Shown here one piece after another: positions 1-7,734 of a stretch of DNA of 64,000 nt. Made by a program: the position numbers and the translations under genes. Numbering within the stretch: the first letter of the stretch is position 1; every line of letters begins with the position of its first letter. Under the pieces are notes generated by a model. The model saw only the letters and a program-made list of their open reading frames with translations, ran no database searches and was not told the origin of the DNA. Origin of the DNA: Runella sp. CRIBMP (lineage in GTDB: Bacteria > Bacteroidota > Bacteroidia > Cytophagales > Spirosomataceae); the NCBI RefSeq assembly GCF_009905605.1, contig NZ_JAAAKZ010000003.1, positions 744,001 to 808,000 of the forward strand, in the 5' to 3' direction.

Positions 1-55
1 CATTTTTTTTGTATTATTGAAAGATTTATTTTGACTTTACTAAACCTTTATGTGA

Positions 56-280
56 ATGAAACAGTTTAATTCTGCGGCTGAGAAAGAAAGCTATTATGCC
101 AAACGCCGCCAACGCGGACTTATCGTCGGGGCCATTGGCGGGGCCATATTGGGCCTTGGATTTCTTATTCAATACATTCTATACATGCAGGGACATTCCT
201 TCAATGGCGTGATGTATACGCTCACCAGCATCGGTATTATCATGGTCCTCTACGCAGGAGTAGAGATTTTTGGATGGTAA
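56..280 (+). CDS. Small two-helix membrane protein, unknown function
   Basis: This 74-residue protein matches no family I recognise. A charged N-terminus (about residues 1-20, rich in K, R and E) is followed by two hydrophobic segments at about 22-44 and 53-73. That predicts two inner-membrane helices with the N-terminus in the cytoplasm. The start follows an AT-rich leader without a Shine-Dalgarno site, as is usual in Bacteroidota. It converges with the anti-sigma-like gene on the other strand. Codon use and length look like a real gene, but the function is unknown. Confidence 0.7.
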   Translation: MKQFNSAAEKESYYAKRRQRGLIVGAIGGAILGLGFLIQYILYMQGHSFNGVMYTLTSIGIIMVLYAGVEIFGW

Positions 281-323
281 ATCGCGGCTATAATAAAGAC
301 ATAATATTCTGATAAAGAATGTC

Positions 324-797
324 CTAGGGTTGTCGATTTAATCGTTTTCTGAGAATTCGTTCGGCAATCAATAGGAACAAAACGGCGTTAAAGGGGAGGA
401 GCACCTGTTGTACAAGGGTGGGATTAAGTGTTTGGTCCCAACTTTGTAATTGCTCAGTCCATAAACTTGTGGATTGTATTTCTCCTAAAATGGACACCCC
501 AATCAATGTGAGTATAAGCATTATTGAAATAAATACGAAAGGTACCCATTTGGCCAACATGGTGCGTGTAGAGCGAGATTTCTCGGATGCCCATTGGCGT
601 ATCACATTATTCTCAAAAGCCATCGAAGGACTTTCAAGGTGCATCGTTTCTAAATCATTATGCAGTTGCGACAATTCGATAAAGTACTCGCAGTACGCGG
701 TATCTGTTTTGAGCCAATACTGGTGCCGTTGCCGCAATTCTTCGGTTACAGTTCCATCGAGTACCTCAAAAAGTTCGTCGTCGTTGGGTTTTTGCAT
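324..797 (-). CDS. Putative membrane anti-sigma factor
   Basis: This 157-residue protein is encoded 6 bases downstream of an ECF sigma factor, which is the classic place for its anti-sigma partner. The N-terminal ~80 residues are hydrophilic and could form the sigma-binding domain, but I see no clear zinc-binding HxxxCxxC motif. Two hydrophobic segments follow, at about 86-108 and 130-148, so the protein should sit in the inner membrane with its N-terminus in the cytoplasm. The role is inferred from position and topology only. Confidence 0.65.
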   Translation of the reverse strand: MQKPNDDELFEVLDGTVTEELRQRHQYWLKTDTAYCEYFIELSQLHNDLETMHLESPSMAFENNVIRQWASEKSRSTRTMLAKWVPFVFISIMLILTLIGVSILGEIQSTSLWTEQLQSWDQTLNPTLVQQVLLPFNAVLFLLIAERILRKRLNRQP

Positions 798-803
798 GAG
801 TTT

Positions 804-1370
804 TTAGTACAAATTGTTTACTTCTTCTCCCAATTGCTTCCGTAAGGTGTCGGCCAAACGTTTGCGTGCGCGGTGCAATTTTACTTTTATCGTTTCGGCC
901 GATATTCCCGTTATCTCCGCAATTTCTTCCAACGATTGTTCACGCAAATAAAATAGCGTAATCATGGTTACATCGTCGGCCGAAAGTTGCTTCATCGCCT
1001 GCTGAATATTTTTGATACGCTCCTTCTTATGAAGGTTTTGGGGGGTATCTGTCACGGCATACGCCAAGGCATTGATTTCGGTGATTCTTTCCGTCGGTTT
1101 TTGTCGTCGTTTGGCGCCCAAAGCGGCGTTGAAAACGATTCTGTAAAACCAAGTCGTAAATTTAGCGGTTTGGTTAAATTCTTTCAACGCCCCAAAAGCC
1201 TGTAAAAAGGCATCCTGGGCAGCTTCTTCGGCTTCTTCGCGGTGATTGAGAATCCGATACGCTATCGTAAAAGCAAAATCTTTGTGGCGTTGTACCAAGG
1301 CCTGGTAGGCCGAGGTCTCGCCCGCCAAAATTCGCTCAATGAGTTGTATATCTTTCAGATTTTCATTCAC
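804..1370 (-). CDS. ECF-type RNA polymerase sigma-70 factor
   Basis: This 188-residue protein has the two-domain ECF layout. Region 2 lies at about residues 20-95, including HREEAEEAAQDAFLQAF and the promoter-melting segment FTTWFYRIVFNAA. Region 4 lies at about 120-175, with a helix-turn-helix containing LEEIAEITGISAETIKVKLHRARKRL. It directs RNA polymerase to a small regulon, and its signal is probably set by the membrane protein encoded just downstream. A 10-base inverted repeat lies upstream of the start and may be part of self-regulation. Confidence 0.92.
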   Translation of the reverse strand: MNENLKDIQLIERILAGETSAYQALVQRHKDFAFTIAYRILNHREEAEEAAQDAFLQAFGALKEFNQTAKFTTWFYRIVFNAALGAKRRQKPTERITEINALAYAVTDTPQNLHKKERIKNIQQAMKQLSADDVTMITLFYLREQSLEEIAEITGISAETIKVKLHRARKRLADTLRKQLGEEVNNLY

Positions 1371-1397
1371 AACGGATTGGATGCTAAAAGGTCGAAT

Positions 1398-1457
1398 AAG
1401 GTTACGGCTAGGTTCGGATTTTTTCAGGTAAAAGTTTTTTAGGTATACCGTAACCTT
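1398..1457. repeat. Inverted repeat upstream of the ECF sigma gene
   Basis: AAGGTTACGG at 1398-1407 and CCGTAACCTT at 1448-1457 are perfect 10-base inverted arms separated by 40 bases, all upstream of the sigma gene start at 1370. The GTAACC core resembles the -35 elements of several ECF sigma classes. On the minus strand it is 30-40 bases before the start codon. It could be an ECF promoter element or a binding site; this is inference. Confidence 0.4.
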
Positions 1458-1518
1458 CCGCCAACCTTTTTCATCCTATGCCCAAAGAAACTTGTTCAAC
1501 ACTTAAAAATAAGTCATT

Positions 1519-1860
1519 ATGAATCCCCTTATTATTCCGCTTATCTCTGTTATTGCTGGCCTGATTATGATTGTTTTTCTCCGTTATTTTCAAAATATGG
1601 AACGAATGTCGATGATTGAAAAAGGGCTAAATCCTTTTGATAATCAATCATTGAAACGCAGCCGTATCAGTCCTGACAACACCCTTCGATTTGGGTTGTT
1701 GCTTGTAGGAGCGGGACTAGGTTTATTGATAGGTGCTATTATAGCTCCTTATACCCAAAGCGAAGGTATTCAGGTAGCGCTTGTTATGATTTTTGGTGGA
1801 GCAGGCTTGTTGCTTTCTTATGTAATTCAGATAAAGAATGACAAGAAAGCTCAGGAGTAA
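1519..1860 (+). CDS. DUF6249-like small membrane protein
   Basis: This 113-residue protein has three predicted membrane helices, at about 3-22, 57-78 and 84-104. Between the first two is a conserved-looking cytoplasmic stretch, ERMSMIEKGLNPFD. That pattern is typical of the DUF6249 family, which in Bacteroidota often lies next to ECF sigma genes, as here. The biochemical role is unknown. It ends in a strong bidirectional terminator shared with glgE. Confidence 0.75.
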   Translation: MNPLIIPLISVIAGLIMIVFLRYFQNMERMSMIEKGLNPFDNQSLKRSRISPDNTLRFGLLLVGAGLGLLIGAIIAPYTQSEGIQVALVMIFGGAGLLLSYVIQIKNDKKAQE

Positions 1861-1875
1861 TCAAAGGATATATTA

Positions 1876-1910
1876 TAAAAGCGGGTTGGTGATGAGCCAA
1901 CCCGCTTTTA
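1876..1910. terminator. Bidirectional intrinsic terminator
   Basis: Perfect 14-base inverted arms (TAAAAGCGGGTTGG at 1876-1889 and its complement at 1897-1910) enclose a 7-base loop. A-rich and T-rich flanks give U-runs on both strands. It separates the converging DUF6249-like gene and glgE. Confidence 0.85.
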
Positions 1911-1912
1911 TG

Positions 1913-3871
1913 TTAGATATCTTCTATCCTGAACAAATGGAACGGCAGAAAATACGGGTCAAGCTCAATGTAATTGTATTCGCCTTTCCACACGTATTTA
2001 GAACCAGTAATCAAGTCATGCACGATAAAATCTTCCCAACCCGCTTTGCCGATTTTTTGGAGTGGAATCTTCACCATATTGGCTCGTCGATTGTAACCGT
2101 CTAAATTGACTACGCACAAAATACGATTGCCGTCGGGGTGGGTTTTGAGATAGGCCAGCAGTTGGTCGTCGTTAATGTCGCAAAAAGTAATGTTGTTGGT
2201 ATACTGCAACGCAGGGTTTTCTTTACGAGCGCGATTGACCAGCGTAATGACATAGGTAAGCTTATTGGTTAGCTCCCAATCCCAATGTTTTATCTCGTAT
2301 TTTTCGGAGTTCCAATACTCTTCTTTGCCTGGAAATGCCTCGTGGACCATGTATTCGAAGGTGGGCCCGAAAATTCCATAGTTGGAAGACAAGGTTGCCG
2401 CCATAAAATAGCGAATCAAGAAATTAGGCTCGTGCCCTTGTTGTAACAACGGTGGGTTAATATCGTGCGTATTAGGCCAAAAATTTGGACGAAAATAATA
2501 TTGTAAGTCGGTTTGGGTCAACTCCGTCATGTATTCAATGAGCTCCTGCTTGGTATTTCGCCAGGTATAATACGTATACGACTGCGAATACCCTCCTTTA
2601 GCGAGTTGTTGCATGACTTTAGGGCGCGTAAATGCCTCCGCCAGAAAAAGCATATCGGGGTATTTCTGCTTGGTTTCGGCAATAATCCATTCCCAAAAGG
2701 CAAATGCTTTGGTATGTGGATTGTCGACCCGAATGATTCTAACGCCCCATTCTGCCCACAAAAATATAATCCGACGAAGTTCTTCCCACAGGCTGGGCCA
2801 GGCTTCCGTTTCGAAATTAATTGGATAAATATCTTGGTATTTTTTGGGCGGATTTTCGGCGTATTGAATGGTGCCATCTGGGCGAATTTTAAACCATTCG
2901 GGATGATTTTTGGCCCATGGATGGTCGGGAGAACATTGGATGGCCAAATCCATCGCAATCTCCATGTCGTGGGCTTTGCAGGCCTTTACCAATGCTTTAA
3001 AGTCTTCGAGTGTGCCGAGTTCGGGGTGAATGGCATCGTGGCCGCCCAATTCTGAACCTATCCCGTAAGGAACGCCAGGCTCACCTGGTTGGCAAACTAC
3101 GTTGTTGTTTTTCCCTTTTCTGAATTGATGGCCAATGGGATGAATAGGGGTTAAGTACAGCACATCAAACCCCATACGCTGGATGCGGGGCAAAAGGTCA
3201 ATCACGTCGTGGAAAGTTCCGTGTTTGCCGGGTTCTTTTGAGGCTGAGCGAGGAAACAAAGAGTACCAAGAAGAGAAGCCTGCTTTGGGTCGGTCTACCC
3301 ATATTTTCAACTCATGGTAGTGCGTAACGTTTTCACGGTCTGGATATTTCGCAATCCACCCCACGAGGGTCTCACTGATGGCCCAAAGTACGGCTTCATC
3401 ATATTGCTGCTCATTTCTAAAAATCTTTATTGTGTCCAGAATAACAACCTTATCTTCGTCGGAGGCTTGCGGTACTATTTTTTCGAGCAAGGTAGCTCCT
3501 CCTAAAAGTTCGCTGTTTACGTGTTGAGCGTCACGAATTTTGAGTTTTATTTCGTGCTCCCACGACGCCAAATTGTCTACCCACGCTTGGATAGTATAGC
3601 TATAAAAGCCTTCTTTTTCTACCACAAATGAGCCGCCCCAACGGTCATTGGTAATAAATCGCATGGGAACTTCGCTCCATTTATCTTCAAGAGCATGTTT
3701 ATAAAGTAGGCGCGCGGCGATTTTATCGTGCCCGTCGCAGTAGATATCAGCTTCGACTTTAATGATTTCTTGGGGCACCGATTTAACAAAAAAGCGCCCA
3801 CCCTCCAATTCGGGAGTAACGCTCTCTACTATTACACGGTTTCTTCCTTGAATATCGGCGAGATTTATCAT
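1913..3871 (-). CDS. glgE: Alpha-1,4-glucan:maltose-1-phosphate maltosyltransferase
   Basis: GlgE transfers maltosyl units from maltose 1-phosphate to alpha-1,4-glucan chains, making glycogen-like polymer in the cytoplasm. The 652-residue length fits the family. The N-terminal beta-sandwich domain (about 1-115, old DUF3416) precedes a GH13_3 amylase barrel. It carries the nucleophile in RVDNPHTK (Asp383) and the general acid in LAEAF (Glu412), then a C-terminal beta domain from about 560. The partners TreS, maltokinase and GlgB are not in this window, so the pathway is dispersed. The gene is flanked by terminators on both sides and is probably transcribed alone. Confidence 0.95.
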   Translation of the reverse strand: MINLADIQGRNRVIVESVTPELEGGRFFVKSVPQEIIKVEADIYCDGHDKIAARLLYKHALEDKWSEVPMRFITNDRWGGSFVVEKEGFYSYTIQAWVDNLASWEHEIKLKIRDAQHVNSELLGGATLLEKIVPQASDEDKVVILDTIKIFRNEQQYDEAVLWAISETLVGWIAKYPDRENVTHYHELKIWVDRPKAGFSSWYSLFPRSASKEPGKHGTFHDVIDLLPRIQRMGFDVLYLTPIHPIGHQFRKGKNNNVVCQPGEPGVPYGIGSELGGHDAIHPELGTLEDFKALVKACKAHDMEIAMDLAIQCSPDHPWAKNHPEWFKIRPDGTIQYAENPPKKYQDIYPINFETEAWPSLWEELRRIIFLWAEWGVRIIRVDNPHTKAFAFWEWIIAETKQKYPDMLFLAEAFTRPKVMQQLAKGGYSQSYTYYTWRNTKQELIEYMTELTQTDLQYYFRPNFWPNTHDINPPLLQQGHEPNFLIRYFMAATLSSNYGIFGPTFEYMVHEAFPGKEEYWNSEKYEIKHWDWELTNKLTYVITLVNRARKENPALQYTNNITFCDINDDQLLAYLKTHPDGNRILCVVNLDGYNRRANMVKIPLQKIGKAGWEDFIVHDLITGSKYVWKGEYNYIELDPYFLPFHLFRIEDI

Positions 3872-3906
3872 AGGTTATTTGGTTTTAAACCTTAAACCTA
3901 AAAAAA

Positions 3907-3934
3907 TACCCCGACGTGAACAAGCGTCGGGGTA
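3907..3934 (-). terminator. Intrinsic terminator of the XRE regulator gene
   Basis: TACCCCGACG at 3907-3916 and CGTCGGGGTA at 3925-3934 form a 10-base GC-rich stem with an 8-base loop. On the minus strand it is followed by a run of U (the A-run at 3900-3906). It lies 22 bases past the stop of the XRE gene and insulates glgE. Confidence 0.85.
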
Positions 3935-3956
3935 GAGCAATTGCTATTTTATTTAA

Positions 3957-4328
3957 CTAAAATCCTATTCTTTGTCGTTCAGAAGTAGTTGGAGCATCTT
4001 TCTGTATGAGGTCAATGATCATTCTTCCGGCTATTTTCTCGCGTAGATATTGATTTTCAAGCCGTAATTTATCGTTTTCAATTTGGAGTTTTTCAACTTC
4101 GAGTTGTTGTAATTCCTGCTGGAGTGGGGTAGTTTGGCCCATTAAAACCGCAACACTTATGTTTAACACTTCCGCAATTTGATAAAATCGGGAAAGGGTC
4201 AAATCAGTTTTACCTCGTTCAATATCACCGTAAGCAGTGGTGGAAATGCCCAGTGAATCGGCCATGTTTTCTTGGGAGAGGCCCTGTTCAAGGCGATAGA
4301 GACGGATTTTTTCAGCAATAGTTTTCAT
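3957..4328 (-). CDS. XRE-family HTH transcriptional regulator with coiled-coil tail
   Basis: Residues ~4-65 form a Cro/CI-type helix-turn-helix domain, with LSQENMADSLGISTTAYGDIERGKT around residues 18-42. The remainder (about 70-100) is a Leu/Glu/Gln/Lys-rich heptad pattern that should form a coiled coil for dimerisation. It is a probable cytoplasmic DNA-binding protein of 123 residues with unknown targets. It starts just 18 bases after the terminator hairpin of the upstream lipoprotein gene and I see no promoter of its own, so it may be made by read-through. Confidence 0.88.
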   Translation of the reverse strand: MKTIAEKIRLYRLEQGLSQENMADSLGISTTAYGDIERGKTDLTLSRFYQIAEVLNISVAVLMGQTTPLQQELQQLEVEKLQIENDKLRLENQYLREKIAGRMIIDLIQKDAPTTSERQRIGF

Positions 4329-4346
4329 CTTGACCTAAAAACCACA

Positions 4347-4374
4347 AAAGCCACGCGAAGGTTCGCGTGGCTTT
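4347..4374 (-). terminator. Hairpin between lipoprotein and XRE genes
   Basis: AAAGCCACGCGAA (4347-4359) pairs with TTCGCGTGGCTTT (4362-4374) in a perfect 13-base stem with a two-base loop. On the minus strand it is followed, after a few bases, by a short U-run. It lies 25 bases past the lipoprotein stop and 18 bases before the XRE start, so it either ends the lipoprotein transcript or partly attenuates XRE expression. Confidence 0.75.
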
Positions 4375-4399
4375 CATTTGTCGTACTCGTTGGGGCGAA

Positions 4400-4579
4400 T
4401 TATTTCGCAGCAGTAGTATCAACAGCAGCAGTAGTATCAACAGCAGCAGTATCAACTGTAACAGTAGTATCAACAGCAACAGCTGTAGTATCTGTAGTAG
4501 CAGCTTCTTCAGTTTTACCGCCACAAGCTGCAAGAGTTACCATACCAGCTACGAACAAGAATGCAAATGCCTTTTTCAT
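4400..4579 (-). CDS. Small repetitive lipoprotein (59 residues)
   Basis: The peptide begins MKKAFAFLFVAGMVTLAACG, a signal peptide with lipobox LAAC and lipidation Cys19. The mature part is about 40 residues and almost only Ala, Thr, Val and Asp, built of VDTTAA units encoded by an 18-base repeat. It should be anchored in the outer or inner membrane. A textbook Bacteroidota promoter lies just upstream, so it is probably well expressed, and it has its own terminator. The function is unknown; similar short low-complexity lipoproteins occur in Cytophagales. Confidence 0.85.
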   Translation of the reverse strand: MKKAFAFLFVAGMVTLAACGGKTEEAATTDTTAVAVDTTVTVDTAAVDTTAAVDTTAAK

Positions 4580-4608
4580 TATTTTGTGATGTTTTAAGGT
4601 TTCCTTGA

Positions 4609-4638
4609 CAAAGGTAAATCCTTTTTTAATATTAACAA
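4609..4638 (-). promoter_or_regulatory. Bacteroidota-type promoter for the small lipoprotein
   Basis: On the minus strand TTG (4638-4636) is followed by 19 bases and then TACCTTTG (4616-4609). This is an exact match to the -33/-7 consensus TTG-N19-TAnnTTTG. The predicted start of transcription is near 4602, about 23 bases before the lipoprotein ATG at 4579. Confidence 0.75.
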
Positions 4639-4768
4639 TACTTTTCTTAAAAAAAAATTAAAAAATACTTAAAAAGAAAATTTTTTATTAAAAAAATTCA
4701 ATAGATGTTGTCAAATACCCCTTTTTTTTACAACTCTCTGCCGAGCGCCACGGGTAAAAACTTAAAAT

Positions 4769-6163
4769 TTACACTAATCCTTTCAAGAAATCAGGCATTA
4801 ACCCAAACACAAGCGTAATGATTGTGGTGGCTATCAATATCAGACGATAGAAAGGGGACACTTTGATGGTGCTCAACTCTCCTTCGCGCATGTAGGAAGC
4901 AATGATGGCTTTGAAATAATAATAAATACCCACGGTAGACATCAAAATGGCAATGACCAGCATCCACGTAAGGCCTCGGTCGGCGGCGCTGGAAAAAACA
5001 AAAAACTTACCCCAGAAACCGGCCGTTAGCGGTATTCCTGCCAGCGACAGCATAGATACGGTTAATACAAAAGCCAATAAGGGATTCTTTTTGCCTAAGC
5101 CATTGAAAGCCTCAAAACGCTCAGCATTTTCGTACGAATGAACGCCTGTTTCTTTGGATACTAGCATGAGTACACCAAAAGCGCTGATGGTGGCGATAGA
5201 ATAGGCCAGTGAATAAAATACAATGGCACTTTGAGACTGGCTGGTGAGGGCGGTTAAGCTCAAAAGCAAATAACCTGCGTGCGAGATACTTGAGTAGGCC
5301 ATCATCCGTTTGAAACTTGTTTGATAGACCGCCGTAATATTGCCTGCCAATAGGGTCAAGACGGTAATAACTGCGAGGGTCATCCACCAAAAACTGTAAA
5401 TTCCCGAAAAAGAGCCCGATAATAAGCGATAAATGGCAGCAAAACCTGCTGTTTTGACGATTGTTGACATATACGTCGTGAAAATCGTAGGAGCTCCATC
5501 GTATACGTCAGGGGTCCAGAAGTGAAACGGTGCGGCAGATACTTTAAACAACATTCCGATCAATAGCATCAACAACCCGACATAAAGCATGGCGGAGGGT
5601 GCACTGTTGACCATTACATAGACTTTGATAGCGGTAAGGTTAAACGAACCCGTTGCGCCGTACAATAAGGCCATTCCAAAGAGCATGATCCCCGTGGCAA
5701 ATGCCCCCATTAAAAAATACTTGAGTGCCGCTTCGTTGGAGCGAAGGTTCTTCTTATCACTTCCTGTTAAGATAAACATCGAGACCGATAGGATTTCGAC
5801 GCCGACAAAAAGCATAATTAGGTTTTCGAAGCCAATCATCATCACGGCACCTACCAATGAAAACAACATGAGTGTGTAGTACTCAGCAGGCTGCGCCGAC
5901 TCATCATCTACAAAGCCACGGGTAAGGGCCACAATCAAAAAAGCAGAGAATATAACAATGCCCGAAAATGCCATGGTAAATTTGTTTTCGAACAGCATAT
6001 TTTTAAAATACAGCGATGGCATATCGTTCCAATGGAGAAAATTGGCCACTAACACAATTGCCAGTACTAAAAGGGTAGCGGGAAGCAAAAGGTTTTTTGA
6101 TTTTTGGAAACCCAAAAACAAAACCACAAGGCCCAGTATAGAAAGAAGTACGATTGGAAGCAT
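4769..6163 (-). CDS. nuoN: NADH-quinone oxidoreductase subunit N
   Basis: This is an antiporter-like membrane subunit of respiratory complex I that takes part in proton translocation in the inner membrane. At 464 residues with about 14 hydrophobic segments it has normal length. Family hallmarks include the acidic helix FVGVEILSVSMFILTG, the lysine-bearing LLIGMLFKVSAAPFHFWTPDVY, and the discontinuous-helix region SYSSISHAGYLL-like (AYSSISHAGYLL). It is the last gene of the nuoK-L-x-M-N group, 79 bases after nuoM. Confidence 0.95.
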   Translation of the reverse strand: MLPIVLLSILGLVVLFLGFQKSKNLLLPATLLVLAIVLVANFLHWNDMPSLYFKNMLFENKFTMAFSGIVIFSAFLIVALTRGFVDDESAQPAEYYTLMLFSLVGAVMMIGFENLIMLFVGVEILSVSMFILTGSDKKNLRSNEAALKYFLMGAFATGIMLFGMALLYGATGSFNLTAIKVYVMVNSAPSAMLYVGLLMLLIGMLFKVSAAPFHFWTPDVYDGAPTIFTTYMSTIVKTAGFAAIYRLLSGSFSGIYSFWWMTLAVITVLTLLAGNITAVYQTSFKRMMAYSSISHAGYLLLSLTALTSQSQSAIVFYSLAYSIATISAFGVLMLVSKETGVHSYENAERFEAFNGLGKKNPLLAFVLTVSMLSLAGIPLTAGFWGKFFVFSSAADRGLTWMLVIAILMSTVGIYYYFKAIIASYMREGELSTIKVSPFYRLILIATTIITLVFGLMPDFLKGLV

Positions 6164-6242
6164 TTTAGTAATGTTTCAATTTTAGAATGTAATGTGGTAA
6201 TCTCAGATGACCGAATGGGCAAATCGAGCCGCCCGTTTCAAT

Positions 6243-7697
6243 TTAGTAATGAATCATTTGTAAAAGGTTACTGACGGCAGGCTCGGTCAATTTCAAAAAC
6301 GAATTGGGGTATAAACCCATCCAAAAGACCATTATAACCAACGGAACCAACACCGCGCGCTCACTGAAAGATAAGTCAGCGAAGTGTTCGGTAAAGGATG
6401 TTTTATTGCCAAACATTGATTTTTGAAAGAGACGAAGCATATATACCGCCCCTAAAATAATGGTTGTTCCTGCAATGGCTCCCAACCAAATATTTGATTC
6501 ATAAACCCCTTTCAATAACAAAAACTCACCAACAAACCCGTTCGTTAAGGGGAGTGCAACGCTGCCAAGCATCAAAATCATAAAATATACGGTGAGGTTG
6601 GGGGTACGTTGGGTAATTCCGCCAAGCTGCTCAATATTTCGTGTTTTGGTTCTTGAAAAGATGATTTCCACGATGAAAAACAAACCCACTACGTTGATAC
6701 CGTGCGCAAGCATTTGAATTAAAGCCCCCTGAACCCCACTTAGGGTTTGTGAGAATACCCCTGCTGACATCAGACCTACGTGTGCAAAAGAAGAATAGGC
6801 AATAAGGCGTTTCATGTCGCGCTGTTGGATGGCGATGATAGACCCGTACACAATTCCAATGACCGATAAAACAATAGCCGTGGTGTCCCAAGTTTGTAAA
6901 CCCAGAGGGACGATTGGCAAAATAAAACGAATAACGCCATAAACCCCCATTTTGAGCATAATCCCTGCCAATAACATGGTGGCGGGTGTAGGAGATTCTG
7001 TATAAGTGTCGGGCTGCCAAGTATGAAAAGGGAATACGGGCATTTTGATGGCGAAGGCAATGAAGAACGCCCAGAATATCCAACCTTGCTTTTGAGCATC
7101 CAACGCCAATTTGTAAAAAGCGGTGATTTCAGAAGTATGTCCTTGGGTACCCGTGGTTTGGTAGTATAAATACACCAACGCTACCAGCATAAACAAACTT
7201 CCGAAGATGGTATAAACGAAAAACTTAAACGTGACTTTGATGCGGTTTTCGCCTCCCCAAACGGCGGCCAAAAAGTAAATAGGTATTAATGCCGCTTCAA
7301 AAAACAAGTAAAACAAAAAGGCATCAGTGGCGGTAAATACTCCCATCAATGCCGATTGCATAAACAAAATCAACGCGTAAAAGGCAGAAGCATTTTTGTA
7401 CGGCTGACGGAACGTAGAGAGAATAATGAGGGGTGTCAGGAAGGCTGTTAGCATCACTAGTAGCAAACTGATGCCATCAATAGCACCTGCAAATAAAATT
7501 CCTGCGGACTTAATCCAAGGATAGCTGAAGCTAAATTGCGCGCTGGCGTTCGCTTGGAATTGCGTAAAAATAAAAATTGCCAATCCCAATTCAACAATGG
7601 ACCCTGCCAGAGCAAGTTGTTTAGCGCTGTTGTTTTTTGTACTTAAGGAAACTATACCCGCAATCAACGGGATGAGTATGAGGGAAAGTGTAAGCAT
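6243..7697 (-). CDS. nuoM: NADH-quinone oxidoreductase subunit M
   Basis: This is the second antiporter-like proton-pumping subunit of complex I, 484 residues with about 14 helices. The acidic residue in LFYLFFEAALIPIYFLAAVWG and the lysine helix FAIKMPVFPFHTWQPDTY are typical of NuoM, as is AYSSFAHVGLM. It is cotranscribed with its neighbours on the minus strand. Unusually, it is separated from nuoL by an unrelated membrane-protein gene. Confidence 0.95.
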   Translation of the reverse strand: MLTLSLILIPLIAGIVSLSTKNNSAKQLALAGSIVELGLAIFIFTQFQANASAQFSFSYPWIKSAGILFAGAIDGISLLLVMLTAFLTPLIILSTFRQPYKNASAFYALILFMQSALMGVFTATDAFLFYLFFEAALIPIYFLAAVWGGENRIKVTFKFFVYTIFGSLFMLVALVYLYYQTTGTQGHTSEITAFYKLALDAQKQGWIFWAFFIAFAIKMPVFPFHTWQPDTYTESPTPATMLLAGIMLKMGVYGVIRFILPIVPLGLQTWDTTAIVLSVIGIVYGSIIAIQQRDMKRLIAYSSFAHVGLMSAGVFSQTLSGVQGALIQMLAHGINVVGLFFIVEIIFSRTKTRNIEQLGGITQRTPNLTVYFMILMLGSVALPLTNGFVGEFLLLKGVYESNIWLGAIAGTTIILGAVYMLRLFQKSMFGNKTSFTEHFADLSFSERAVLVPLVIMVFWMGLYPNSFLKLTEPAVSNLLQMIHY

Positions 7698-7734
7698 AAT
7701 TCACTTATATCGTTAAACTATTTTATTCGTTCTT

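Noticed and set aside
301-323. Weak hairpin between the small membrane protein and the anti-sigma-like gene
   Set aside because: The stem (GACAT with ATGTC) is interrupted and lacks a U-run, so I do not call a terminator.
2513-3055. Long antisense open frames within glgE (up to 180 codons)
   Set aside because: They mirror the codon structure of glgE, have odd composition and no recognisable domain; glgE is fully supported by its motifs.
4400-4480. Tandem 18-base repeat as a CRISPR or VNTR array outside genes
   Set aside because: The repeat lies fully in the frame of the small lipoprotein, has no spacers, and no cas gene is near.
4321-4600. Ser- and Leu-rich frames opposite and within the small lipoprotein
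   Set aside because: They are alternative-frame readings of the lipoprotein repeat and the terminator; their composition is a repeat artefact.
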